Below are positions 45,480 through 53,666 of a stretch of DNA of 64,000 nucleotides, piece by piece. The notes below the pieces were generated by a model. That model was not told the origin of the DNA. It made no database searches and saw only the letters and a list, made by a program, of their open reading frames with translations. Source of the DNA: Chryseobacterium gilvum (lineage in GTDB: Bacteria; Bacteroidota; Bacteroidia; Flavobacteriales; Weeksellaceae); assembly GCF_025628965.1 (NCBI RefSeq), contig NZ_JAOTEN010000003.1, forward strand, positions 1-64,000, in the 5' to 3' direction. Each line of letters starts with the position of its first letter. Positions within the stretch are counted from its first letter, which is position 1. The position numbers were made by a program, and so were the translations under genes.

Positions 45480-46640
45480 TTAGAGTCTTTTTCTCTTTCT
45501 TTTATTTTGAATTGGAATATCCTCAACCTCATAATTTGTATTATTATTACCGAATTGCAACAGAGAGAAAAGCTGATTTGCAGTCTCATTATCTTTAAAA
45601 ATCTCATTGAAGGCTGAAAATGGAACCGTATTTTCCTGTGAAATTTTCTGTGCTATTTTTTCCATTTCCGATATGAGCTTTTGCTTATCTGTTCTATCCA
45701 GGTGTGGATTTCTAAATCTTGAAAATTTGATTTCCCTCTCAACAATATTAATAACAGAATCCAGATATTTTTTCTTTTCAGAAGCAAAAACGGTCGGGTT
45801 GGACAATAGAACAGCGTTTTTGTTTTTGGATAGATGCACCTGCTTTTTTAAATCATCAACCTTTGTATTGAGCTCAGTAATTTGTTTTGACTTAGATTCC
45901 AACTCACTTTCATTTTTTAGAATTGTGCTTTTGTAAGTTCGAAATGCTTTTTCATAATTCTCAATGGTCTTGTCAGTCTTAATTTTTTTAAAACCTAAAA
46001 AATCATTTTCCTTTACAACCAGCTCCTCCGATTTCTTCGAACCCATTTCAGACTTCATCAAATCATACCTTTCTTCCAAAACTTTCAGATCCTCTTCTTT
46101 CTGCTGGATCTTATACTCAATCGCTTCCAATCTTCCTTTGGAACCAGAAATCCCTCTTTCCATATTCAGGCATTCCGCTGTCAGATCCTGCATTTTTGAA
46201 TAATGGAAGGACTGGTGTTTGAGTGTTTTACCAGTATTCAGATCCTGCCAATCAGCTACCAAATGAGCGTGGTGATTTGGTTTCCATTCTTTCGTGTCTT
46301 TATCTGTATGACCTTCGTCTTTGTGAATGGCGATCTGAAATACACGGATGCTCAATTCTTCTTCCAGTCTCTTGGCTAAGTTTTGAAGTTCCAGCATCGT
46401 TGTATCTTCTTTGATAACAACGACCGCTTCCCGAACAGGCATTGCATTCTTCTGTAATTTCCTTCCGGATTTTTCTTTGCAATACGCTTCGATCTTTTGG
46501 ATCCTGTCAGTTATTTTCTGTTCCATCCAGTATTCATTCTTTGGTGTAAGATCTTTCCGGATGTAATCAAAAGTTTTCTTCCTGAAATTATGGGTTTCAG
46601 AATCGGATTTAACAGCTTTGAAATTAATAGAGGTCTTCAT
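45480..46640 (-). CDS. MobV/Mob-Pre-type relaxase
   Basis: 386 residues. The N-terminal relaxase domain begins MKTSINFKAVKSDSETHNFR. Its HUH-like metal motif is IHKDEGHTDKD...PNHHAHLVADW (about residues 105-130), the His-rich motif of MobV-class relaxases. The C-terminal half is a long coiled coil (about 170-320) ending in a basic KRKRKRL tail. It should nick the element's oriT and lead strand transfer, using a conjugation machine supplied by another element. The likely oriT lies just upstream (46861-46900). It is convergent with the sigma/dCas12f operon. Confidence 0.85.
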   Translation of the reverse strand: MKTSINFKAVKSDSETHNFRKKTFDYIRKDLTPKNEYWMEQKITDRIQKIEAYCKEKSGRKLQKNAMPVREAVVVIKEDTTMLELQNLAKRLEEELSIRVFQIAIHKDEGHTDKDTKEWKPNHHAHLVADWQDLNTGKTLKHQSFHYSKMQDLTAECLNMERGISGSKGRLEAIEYKIQQKEEDLKVLEERYDLMKSEMGSKKSEELVVKENDFLGFKKIKTDKTIENYEKAFRTYKSTILKNESELESKSKQITELNTKVDDLKKQVHLSKNKNAVLLSNPTVFASEKKKYLDSVINIVEREIKFSRFRNPHLDRTDKQKLISEMEKIAQKISQENTVPFSAFNEIFKDNETANQLFSLLQFGNNNTNYEVEDIPIQNKRKRKRL

Positions 46641-46736
46641 TCCTTTTACATCTTTAAAGTCTTACACTTTTATTGTATTATGCATTTAAATTTTTGCTGA
46701 AGAGTGCTGTAGTTATATTACTCAGCATTAATTTTT

Positions 46737-46829
46737 ACCTGTGTTTATTTTACACACCTTCGATAAAAATAGCCCTGGTGTTTTTTACACAGGTTCAAGA
46801 AGCTAACCTGATATTATTTTACTCAGGTT
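46737..46829. repeat. Three imperfect palindromic repeats upstream of the relaxase gene
   Basis: ACCTGTGTTTATTTTACACA (46737 on), CCCTGGTGTTTTTTACACAG (46773 on) and ACCTGATATTATTTTACTCA (46806 on) are three copies of one palindromic pattern (CCTG...CAGG), 33-36 bp apart. They suit binding sites of a DNA-processing or regulatory protein of the mobilization region. Confidence 0.65.
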
Positions 46830-46860
46830 AAAAGCCTCGCAGAGCGTATTAGAAACTTTG

Positions 46861-46900
46861 TTGGGAGGCACGACCTTCAAAGTTGCGAATGCGCTCCTAA
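46861..46900. other. Candidate origin of transfer (oriT)
   Basis: TTGGGAGGC (46861-46869) and GCGCTCCTAA (46891-46900) form an imperfect inverted repeat in a GC-richer patch. It lies between the relaxase and primase genes, a usual oriT place in Bacteroidota mobilizable elements. The nick site cannot be read from sequence alone. Confidence 0.4.
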
Positions 46901-46938
46901 CTTCTGCGGGTAGTTGGTAAAAAACACAGCACGTTTGA

Positions 46939-47922
46939 TCAGCGTTTCCTTTTAAAACCATTTGATTTTTTTATTTCCGGTTCCTGATCTGTTACTTGTT
47001 GTTTTTTCTGTTCTGGAAATTTCTCAGATTGTTTTCCTGTCTTAATTGATACGTCATTTTTAATTCTGTGTATCAAAAATTCGTTGAGATCTTTATGATT
47101 GGAATAAACTTCGGAATGATCTTTTGCCTCTGGAAAGAATTTTGTGATCTCATACCTGCATTTAATACCTGCATTATCGTTGTCCAGAAAAAGATGGATA
47201 TCGGGATAGTTTTTCAGATGCTCTATAGATTTATTTAAAAGAGCAATGGAATTCATCACAAGGATATCTCCAGCAAAAGACTTTTGCAATTCTATAAAAG
47301 ACAGTGCATCTATAAACCCTTCAAAAACGGCTACACCTTTGACGTCTCTATCTTGAATATTTGATTTATTTTGACCATTGATGCTGAGATCTATTATTGA
47401 AACATCCTTTTTCAATAGTGAACCTTTGTAAAAAGCATTACGCAATTCAAAACCGCCAGATAAGTTCTCAAAACCAATGGCATAGAGTTTCTTGCTTCCG
47501 ATGGTAAATCGTACTTCTTTTATATGATCATAAACTTTAGGACTTAATCCACGTCCCTGCAAATAGTATTTCAGGTTAGGATTCTGGAGATCGAGTATCT
47601 CATCGATTCTGTAATTTGGTTCTGACTTCTTTACCTGTGGTTGCTGATGAAAAGAAGAAAAATTCTGCTTCTCTGCCCATATCAAAACTTCATTGACCGA
47701 GGTATTTAAATACTTCTTCATAAAGTCGGTATTGTTCCCACCGACACCTTCTGAATGAAGATACCAGGCATTAATTCTTTTATCCAATTTGAAAGAGGCT
47801 TGGGATTCGCTGGCAAAGGGGTTGAGATACCAAGCTTCTTTTTCATTTTGTTTCGTGGGAAGGTGTCCGAGAGAAAGGAGGACTTCTTCCAACGATATGC
47901 TGTTGAATTGTTTGCAGTTCAT
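46939..47922 (-). CDS. Toprim-domain DNA primase of the mobile element
   Basis: 327 residues. The N-terminal part (WYLNPFASESQASFKLDKRI, GGNNTDFMKKYL) resembles the zinc-finger-derived primase head of Bacteroidota mobilizable elements, though classical CHC2 cysteines are absent. The Toprim domain has the catalytic Glu in VAVFEGFIDALSF and the DxD pair in HLFLDNDNAGIK. It ends in a basic KRKR tail. It probably primes element replication with the VirE/VapE ATPase encoded upstream. Its start lies next to a repeat-rich stretch (47948-48124). Confidence 0.85.
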   Translation of the reverse strand: MNCKQFNSISLEEVLLSLGHLPTKQNEKEAWYLNPFASESQASFKLDKRINAWYLHSEGVGGNNTDFMKKYLNTSVNEVLIWAEKQNFSSFHQQPQVKKSEPNYRIDEILDLQNPNLKYYLQGRGLSPKVYDHIKEVRFTIGSKKLYAIGFENLSGGFELRNAFYKGSLLKKDVSIIDLSINGQNKSNIQDRDVKGVAVFEGFIDALSFIELQKSFAGDILVMNSIALLNKSIEHLKNYPDIHLFLDNDNAGIKCRYEITKFFPEAKDHSEVYSNHKDLNEFLIHRIKNDVSIKTGKQSEKFPEQKKQQVTDQEPEIKKSNGFKRKR

Positions 47923-47947
47923 TTTTGTTATGTTTTTAATTAAAATA

Positions 47948-48124
47948 CTTACCTAGTTACCGATCTGTTGATCATCAAATAAATAATCCTCATTTTGCGA
48001 CTACCTGGATCTACCTACTTACACAATTTTCTAATAGAGGTAACTTAGGTAGGTTTGGATTTATCTACTTACCTAATTAAAACATTCACGTTGTGTCACT
48101 TAAAGCTCTCAGGTAGGTTGGTAG
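47948..48124. repeat. Iteron-like CTACCT/AGGTAG repeats
   Basis: Short repeats in both orientations crowd this gap: CTTACCTAGTTACC, CTACCTGGATCTACCTACTTAC in pieces, AGGTAACTTAGGTAGGTTTGG in pieces, CTACTTACCTAA and CAGGTAGGTTGG. Such density upstream of a primase gene suggests a replication origin or regulator sites (inference). Confidence 0.5.
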
Positions 48125-48139
48125 AATAATTCTGTCTAA

Positions 48140-49306
48140 TTATTTTATGGTCTTCAATCGAATGAGATAACCGTAGATCTGTCTTTGGGGATGTTTAACC
48201 CTTGGAAATTTGAAAGAGGATAAAGCTCTCCCGATCTTTAAATGATTCAACCGGACACCGTGAGCATTCAGATCGATCATCACTTCTGTCGCAGTCATAA
48301 ATTCTTCCAGATTATCGGAGGGTTCGTAGAACTTGTTCACGATCTCCTGTTCCAAGGTCATTTGCGTAAATCTTTCATTGCGTTTTTCATTCTCCAGAAT
48401 ATCTGTAACAGACAGTTCCGGATTATAATTTTTCCTTTTAAAAGCGTTGTAGTAGGCCTGCGCCCAAACCTTATCAATAATGATCTCTGACGAATAATTA
48501 AAGTTGATCTTCTCGATCACTTCGAAAATGATCCACCTTACACTTCCCGAGTCATCGGTTAAAAAATCTGTTTTATTGGTAGAACCCACAAAGCTGCAGA
48601 TCCGCTCCAGGTATTCTGATTTCCTTGCGTAAGGCAATCTCTCGTTAATATGCGTTTTGGAGATGTAGGCCTTCAATGAATTAATATCTGCTTTAGCCAG
48701 AACTGACAATTCATCCAGATTGATGATCAGATTCTTGCACAGTTTGATCCTGCTGTCCTTGTCAAGACCTATGTCTTCTGAAATATAATTCATCAGTTTT
48801 TCAGGAATAAAAAATCTTAAAAATGTGGATTTCCCGCTATTCTGGATGGCATTCGCAAGAACCAGACAATGTTTGTTTATCTTTTCTTTTTCCAAAGCAC
48901 ATAATACCGCTCTGGTAAACCATTTTTCGGTATGGTAGAAAAATGAAGCGTCATCATTGGTTTTCACATAAGAACAAAGCTTCCTGATATGATCTTCACC
49001 ATCCCAATCTTGCAGACTTTTAAAATATTCTGAAATGGGATCATATTTTTCTATCAAGTGACTTCTGACCAGGATCTCCAATTTATTGATCGGGATATCA
49101 ACTCCTGACTGAATAAGTTCTATAAATAATGAGTTCAAATTTAGATCTGACCATTTTTTATTTGACCTCAATTTGATCTCAAACTCCAGAGATATGGTAT
49201 TAAATCGAATTGAATATTTAGAATTGAGATAATTCAATGCCCGGTCAAAGATGGTTTTAGTTTCTGTACCGGTCTGATACAGCGTTTTATTCTCTTCCAT
49301 AAACAT
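48140..49306 (-). CDS. VirE/VapE-family P-loop ATPase
   Basis: 388 residues. It contains the VapE/VirE helicase-like domain: WDGEDHIRKLCSYV, Walker A LANAIQNSGKSTFLRF (about residue 152), LIINLDELS as Walker B, and FVGSTNKTDFLTDDSGSVRW with the sensor/arginine region. Such genes accompany a primase in Bacteroidota mobilizable elements and in phage satellites, and they serve element replication. The start could be the third residue (second Met). It is upstream of the primase gene on the same strand. Confidence 0.88.
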   Translation of the reverse strand: MFMEENKTLYQTGTETKTIFDRALNYLNSKYSIRFNTISLEFEIKLRSNKKWSDLNLNSLFIELIQSGVDIPINKLEILVRSHLIEKYDPISEYFKSLQDWDGEDHIRKLCSYVKTNDDASFFYHTEKWFTRAVLCALEKEKINKHCLVLANAIQNSGKSTFLRFFIPEKLMNYISEDIGLDKDSRIKLCKNLIINLDELSVLAKADINSLKAYISKTHINERLPYARKSEYLERICSFVGSTNKTDFLTDDSGSVRWIIFEVIEKINFNYSSEIIIDKVWAQAYYNAFKRKNYNPELSVTDILENEKRNERFTQMTLEQEIVNKFYEPSDNLEEFMTATEVMIDLNAHGVRLNHLKIGRALSSFKFPRVKHPQRQIYGYLIRLKTIK

Positions 49307-49402
49307 TTGGGATTGTGGAAACGGAACAAATAATTTTTATATCTGAACTCTACTTCCAGGTAAAACAAACATCTAAAACCTAACTGCTGCCACAGTCAGG
49401 TT

Positions 49403-49684
49403 TTATTTTTTGCGTAAAGAAAATTCTATGGCTTCCTGTTGAATTTCATCATTTGATTTATGGCTGTTTTTCAACAACCATTCATCAATTTTTGTTCGTT
49501 CAAAGAATAGAACTTTCCCATTAGGTTTAGAAAAAGGAAGACTGTTGGTATGAACTAATTTATAGATATAGGATTTTTTAAATCCTGTATAATCTGAAAG
49601 TTCTTCAACATTAAGAATTGATTTGAGACCGACAATATGCTTTTCAATTCGGTTCAGCTTGTGAAGGATAATTTCGTTTTCCAT
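49403..49684 (-). CDS. Excisionase-like HTH protein (HTH_17)
   Basis: 93 residues. The core is LNVEELSDYTGFKKSYIYKL followed by LPFSKPNGKVLFFERTKIDEW, the MerR/excisionase-type winged HTH (HTH_17) seen in element-encoded Xis or control proteins of Bacteroidota. It precedes the VirE/VapE gene by about 100 bp on the same strand. It probably acts as excisionase or as activator of the replication genes. Confidence 0.85.
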   Translation of the reverse strand: MENEIILHKLNRIEKHIVGLKSILNVEELSDYTGFKKSYIYKLVHTNSLPFSKPNGKVLFFERTKIDEWLLKNSHKSNDEIQQEAIEFSLRKK

Positions 49685-49808
49685 TGCTTTACTATTTTAA
49701 AATTTGTGTGGCAAAGGAAAACAAATGACAATGTCATTAAAATACTCGGATAGTCAAAACACCTTTTAATAAAGGGTTTTACAGTATAGAATTTGAATAT
49801 GATCGATT

Positions 49809-50609
49809 TTATAAAATGAAATTGGTGTATGCACTGTTTAAACTGCCATACGGAATTTGAGAAATTTCTCCTTTTTCATACTTTACGAAGTTTGCTATAA
49901 TGAAATTCATCAGGCTTTTTCTCTTCGCTCTCTCGAATTTGATGTCGCCTCCTTCCAGAATTGAATGCAACAAGGAAAATAATTCAGTGTAGGTAATTAC
50001 ATTTTTACCAGATGTCCCGACCCATCTAATTTTATTCTCAACTTCTTTTCCTTTCAATAGATCTTCAAGATCACCCAATGAACTCTCCTCAATATTTTTA
50101 GTATTTGATCTGATGACCTCTTCAATTTCGGATAAAGTCATTTTTCGGATCGAAATACTTTGATTGACAAAATTCTTGATCTCCGGCAGAAGCGCAGATT
50201 CAAATTTTTTGGTCCAAATCAATCTTCCAAGCATAACAGCACCAACCACTAAATAGAACAGGATGGAAAGACGATAGAAGAACAGTACATATTGATTGGA
50301 AATCGTTATATCTTTCAGCATCATCAGTAAAATACCAAAATAAATAATGTAGATGAAAATTCTCGGCCTTTCGATCCGCGCGTTCCACCAATCACGATCT
50401 AAACAGAAAAAATAATAAAGGATCCATTTTACATTTACTCTACAAAATGGATAGAGAATAAAAATGATCGAAATAAGGAAGATGCTTTTTAATAAATAAA
50501 CCCTGAAATTTTCAGGAATTAAATAAACGCCCAACAAAATTATTACTGAGATAATAAATGCCAGCAGAATTAATAGGGATGGTCTACTTTCTATATTCTT
50601 TTTCATCAT
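49809..50609 (-). CDS. Membrane protein of unknown function
   Basis: 266 residues. The N-terminal half has four to five hydrophobic helices (LLILLAFIISVIILLGVYLI, SIFLISIIFILYPF, IFIYIIYFGILLMML, LSILFYLVVGAVMLG). The soluble C-terminal half is helical and charged (MTLSEIEEVIRSNTKNIEES). This layout is common in mobile elements of the phylum, but no function is assigned. It is separated from HipT by about 80 bp and shows no clear coupling. Confidence 0.7.
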   Translation of the reverse strand: MMKKNIESRPSLLILLAFIISVIILLGVYLIPENFRVYLLKSIFLISIIFILYPFCRVNVKWILYYFFCLDRDWWNARIERPRIFIYIIYFGILLMMLKDITISNQYVLFFYRLSILFYLVVGAVMLGRLIWTKKFESALLPEIKNFVNQSISIRKMTLSEIEEVIRSNTKNIEESSLGDLEDLLKGKEVENKIRWVGTSGKNVITYTELFSLLHSILEGGDIKFERAKRKSLMNFIIANFVKYEKGEISQIPYGSLNSAYTNFIL

Positions 50610-50688
50610 AATTCAATATCTAATGACACAAAAAAATAGTTTATTAAGGGACGTATACAGCTCTAGACGTAAAATGTGCTATAAAAAA

Positions 50689-51636
50689 TCAACTGTTCTT
50701 GAATAATTGAAATCTATAATTTAGTAGATCTTTATATATCACTTTGTTTTCCTGCATGAGGAAAGATATATCAATCAATGCCATCATCTTTTTTTCTGCC
50801 ATTATAAACCTATTAAAGATGTTTGCAATTTGTTTATCAGACAATCCGAATTTTAATCCTAAGTTAATGAAATCAGCTTTTGTCAATCTACTTTTCTTTC
50901 CTCCGATCGTCAATGCTGTTTCTTCTTTATCTTCTGGCAAATGAAGTTGGACATTCAGCAGATCATAAGCCGGTGAAAAAACCCAATTTTCGCCTTGTAA
51001 AATCATAGAGAAATTCTTCAGGTGCATATCATTATTCCCTGTAATATAACTGAAAATAACCACTTCATAAAGTCGTAAAACATCAAGTAAAGTATTAGAA
51101 GAATACTCATTCACAGCTTTGCCTACTTTCTCCATGGAACTTTTATACTTGTCGAAGGCCTCCGTTATCTGAAACATATCCAACATATGTGTTTTCCCGT
51201 TAGATGCTGTTCTGTCAATTCTTTTTGTGATGTACGAAAGCTCTCCCGATTTTAATCTTATCAGTGAAGACACCACAGTCTGAATTCTTAATAACTCTGC
51301 CAACCGCATTGTCAGATGTTCGTTTTCCGGCATTTGAGGGAAAGCCATATTCTGAGGTTTCAGGATATAATTCCCTCCTAAAGCTTCCAGAACTGTTAAC
51401 CTACCCTTAGTCCCATCTTCTAATTTTTCTTTTGTGAAGTTTAAAGACAATTTTGGTTGGACGCCTGGTACAGAAATAGATGTCTCTATAACTTCCTTAG
51501 CTAAAATTTCCATTTCGCTCAAGGAATAGTTAAGCACTGGAGCTGTAGCTGTTCCGAATATTTTCTTACTGCAATTCGGATGAAAGTCAACTTCATTGTC
51601 TTTCAACAGTTGATAACAAAAAAGACACTTATTCAT
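50689..51636 (-). CDS. hipT: HipT-like Ser/Thr kinase toxin (HipA kinase core)
   Basis: 315 residues. It starts with a small Cys/His motif (CLFCYQLL...DFHPNC). The HipA kinase core includes the Gly-rich loop SVPGVQPKLSL with its Ser, the catalytic loop TGNNDMHLKNFS and the metal-binding FSPAYDLLN. The N-terminal subdomain of HipA is missing here and is encoded by the preceding gene instead, as in tripartite HipBST. It is expected to inhibit translation, for example by phosphorylating a tRNA synthetase. It overlaps the HipS-like gene by 8 bp. Confidence 0.85.
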   Translation of the reverse strand: MNKCLFCYQLLKDNEVDFHPNCSKKIFGTATAPVLNYSLSEMEILAKEVIETSISVPGVQPKLSLNFTKEKLEDGTKGRLTVLEALGGNYILKPQNMAFPQMPENEHLTMRLAELLRIQTVVSSLIRLKSGELSYITKRIDRTASNGKTHMLDMFQITEAFDKYKSSMEKVGKAVNEYSSNTLLDVLRLYEVVIFSYITGNNDMHLKNFSMILQGENWVFSPAYDLLNVQLHLPEDKEETALTIGGKKSRLTKADFINLGLKFGLSDKQIANIFNRFIMAEKKMMALIDISFLMQENKVIYKDLLNYRFQLFKNS

Positions 51637-51964
51637 CTGTAGATAGATCTAAAGGTTCAACACTGACCGCTCCTATACAGTTTTTACAGCAAGCTAAAAG
51701 CAAGCCCATACGGTCGTTTTTATTGATTTTCCAGTTATCTGACGCAATATCCAATAGCCAGCCTTCTGGAATCAATCCTTCAAAAAAAGGAAATAATCTT
51801 CTGTCCCTGTAAATATTGTCCTTTACAGGCATTGAAAATGTAAGGAATTGTGTTGGATGTTCTTCAATATAAGAGTGCTGATATGCAAATGTATATTCAC
51901 CATCATCAGTTTCGGAAACGATCCCTGCAAAAATATCTTTATAAAAAACCTTACCCTGTCTCAT
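51629..51964 (-). CDS. hipS: HipS-like protein (HipA N-terminal subdomain)
   Basis: 111 residues matching the N-subdomain 1 of HipA: FAGIVSETDDGEYTFAYQHS, FLTFSMPVKD and LFPFFEGLIPEGWLL. In HipBST systems this separate piece (HipS) is the antitoxin for HipT. The gene overlaps hipB by 4 bp and hipT by 8 bp, so the three are coupled. Confidence 0.85.
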   Translation of the reverse strand: MRQGKVFYKDIFAGIVSETDDGEYTFAYQHSYIEEHPTQFLTFSMPVKDNIYRDRRLFPFFEGLIPEGWLLDIASDNWKINKNDRMGLLLACCKNCIGAVSVEPLDLSTDE

Positions 51965-52173
51965 TCTTCGACTTCTTTAGTATTCATTGGTATAAGTTTA
52001 CTGCCAAACATCAGAAGCACCTGATTCACCTTTGCTAAACTCAGATTATCTTTCCCCTGTTCTATTTTACGAACTACTGTAAGTGCAACGCCAGTTCTAT
52101 CAGCAAATTCCTCTTGGGTCAAATTTGCTTCTTTACGTTTTTGCTTTACAAAATTTGAAAGATTGGTATACAT
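51961..52173 (-). CDS. hipB: HipB-like HTH regulator
   Basis: 70 residues, an XRE-type HTH (NLTQEEFADRTGVALTVVRK, IEQGKDNLSLAKVNQVLLMF) typical of HipB. It is the first gene of the hipBST set and probably binds the AT-rich region just upstream (52174-52344) to repress the operon. Confidence 0.85.
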   Translation of the reverse strand: MYTNLSNFVKQKRKEANLTQEEFADRTGVALTVVRKIEQGKDNLSLAKVNQVLLMFGSKLIPMNTKEVEE

Positions 52174-52344
52174 ATTATATGCTTTTACATCGATTATGTA
52201 GTAAAGTTATAAAAATATATGCAAATAGATATAAAAATTAAAAATAAATAAGTATTATATTTAAATACATATAACCATACTTTTATATGTGATGCTATTA
52301 GTAATGGAAAAGAAAGAAGTTCAATTCTTTAAGCAATTGATTTT

Positions 52345-53484
52345 TTACAATTCAATATTCAGTTCCGGGATAATCTCCGCAGCCTCTTTCATTTTGCTAT
52401 CCACAATTTTTGCATAGATCTGAGTCGTTCTCAATTCTCGGTGCCCTAATCTTTTTGAAACCGTGTAAATATCTGCACCATTTTCCAAGAGTAAAACAGC
52501 ATTTGTATGTCGAGCTGAATGAAAGGTAATATGTTTGGGAACCGCAGCACGATTACACCAGCGGATAATTTCAGTATTGTAGGTCATTCCATATTTTAAG
52601 CCTTTGAAAACTCTTTCTTGGGGATTTTGTCTTTCGCCCAACAATTCTCTGGCTTGTTTTGAAATATAAAGATATTCTACACCCTCTGTTTTTTCTTGTC
52701 GGAAATTGACTCTAGAAATATCACCTTCATCACGGACTTCTTTCCAAATCAAAGTATTGATATCCGACCAACGTAATCCTGATAAACAAGAAAAAAGAAA
52801 AGCTTTTTTCAAAACCGGGTATTTACATTCCGCTTTTGCTAAACGTTGTAATTCATCAAAAATCAGATATTCTCTTTGGCTTTCTGCCTGCTCAAATGAT
52901 TTAATTTTTGCTGCGTAATTTATTGTCAAATATCCATTATCGAAAGCATATCTAAGTGCAGCTTTAAACTTGTTGAAGTAAGAATACTTGGAATTTTGAG
53001 AAAGAGGTAAATCACTCTTACTGATTGCATCCTTCTCAAAGTATTTCCGGACTTTTTTAATGAAAAATTCATCAATCTCCTCAAAAGTTAAATTCTTTGG
53101 AACCACTTTTTTCAAATGCTGGTAAGTAGAAAACCAATTACCATAATTATTTGACGAATCGAGCGTTCGTTTTTCCTCAGCAAGATCAGCGAAGAAATTT
53201 AAAAATACCCGTTTAGCTTTCGCAGTATTTTTCAACTCAAATCTTCCTTGAGCATATTCAGCTTTTCGAATTGAAATTACATTTTCTGCAAATTCCAAAG
53301 CTTCTTTATTTTCTTTTTTTTCTTTGGCAGTCTTTGGATCTATAATTAGATAGGTATCTAAATTCTCAAAATTTCTCAGATGCTTTCTTTTTCCGTCATC
53401 AGTAATTTCTGAACCACGGTAAAACTCGATTGACAAACTAATCCTTCCGTCCTTTAATTTTCTTTGAATAAGTGATATTTTCAT
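52345..53484 (-). CDS. Tyrosine recombinase (integrase) of the element
   Basis: 379 residues in the Bacteroidota style: an Arm-DNA-binding N-terminus, a SAM-like core-binding domain (about 100-205) and a catalytic domain. The tetrad is visible as CLSGLRWSDI (Arg), HSARHTNAVLL (His-x-x-Arg), LGHRELRTTQIY (His and the nucleophile Tyr). It lies 168 bp inside the mnmE-proximal att core and would integrate the element into the mnmE 3' end and excise it. Confidence 0.92.
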   Translation of the reverse strand: MKISLIQRKLKDGRISLSIEFYRGSEITDDGKRKHLRNFENLDTYLIIDPKTAKEKKENKEALEFAENVISIRKAEYAQGRFELKNTAKAKRVFLNFFADLAEEKRTLDSSNNYGNWFSTYQHLKKVVPKNLTFEEIDEFFIKKVRKYFEKDAISKSDLPLSQNSKYSYFNKFKAALRYAFDNGYLTINYAAKIKSFEQAESQREYLIFDELQRLAKAECKYPVLKKAFLFSCLSGLRWSDINTLIWKEVRDEGDISRVNFRQEKTEGVEYLYISKQARELLGERQNPQERVFKGLKYGMTYNTEIIRWCNRAAVPKHITFHSARHTNAVLLLENGADIYTVSKRLGHRELRTTQIYAKIVDSKMKEAAEIIPELNIEL

Positions 53485-53496
53485 AGATTCGGTTTT

Positions 53497-53556
53497 GTAC
53501 TACTTTGTACTACTTTTGACTATTTTTGAAGTCTGAAGTTGTACAAAAGTGGTACA
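53497..53556. promoter_or_regulatory. Right-end integrase-arm-like repeats
   Basis: GTACTACTTTGTAC (53497-53510), GTACTACTTTTGAC (53507-53520) and TGTACAAAAGTGGTACA (53540-53556) lie between the integrase gene and attR. The last is identical to 8009-8025 near the left end. They probably bind the integrase and may overlap its promoter. Confidence 0.6.
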
Positions 53557-53651
53557 AATATACAAATATAGTCTAATAAGAGAAAATAAACTTTTGCTAA
53601 ATATCTGATAATCAACTAAAAGAAAGAAAAAGAAACCAAAGAAAAGCTAAT

Positions 53652-53666
53652 TTATTTCCCGATACA
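53652..53666. repeat. attR: mnmE 3'-end core
   Basis: TTATTTCCCGATACA, the complement of the last codons (CIGK) and stop of mnmE, is repeated exactly at 7949-7963. Confidence 0.85.

Larger units (their letters stand above)
7949..53666. mobile_element. Integrative (mobilizable) element inserted at the 3' end of mnmE
   Basis: The element is bounded by the 15-bp direct repeat TTATTTCCCGATACA (7949-7963 and 53652-53666). The right copy encodes CIGK-stop, the conserved end of MnmE. A tyrosine recombinase gene lies 168 bp inside the right end, and integrase-arm-like repeats are found at both ends. Internal backbone genes are a small HTH protein, a VirE/VapE ATPase, a Toprim primase and a MobV-like relaxase. 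No type IV secretion genes are present, so it looks mobilizable rather than self-transmissible. The 3' end of mnmE (trmE/thdF) is a known target for genomic islands in other phyla, such as SGI1. Cargo is dominated by defence-like and regulatory modules. Confidence 0.85.

Noticed and set aside
43193-45480. CRISPR array or IS200/605 transposon around the Cas12f-like gene
   Set aside because: No repeat-spacer array, no TnpA gene and no element ends are visible. The CTTGC repeats at 45353-45450 have no unique spacers.
7949-53666. Self-transmissible conjugative element or prophage
   Set aside because: No type IV secretion, coupling protein or phage structural genes are present; only relaxase and replication genes, so mobilizable is the better label.
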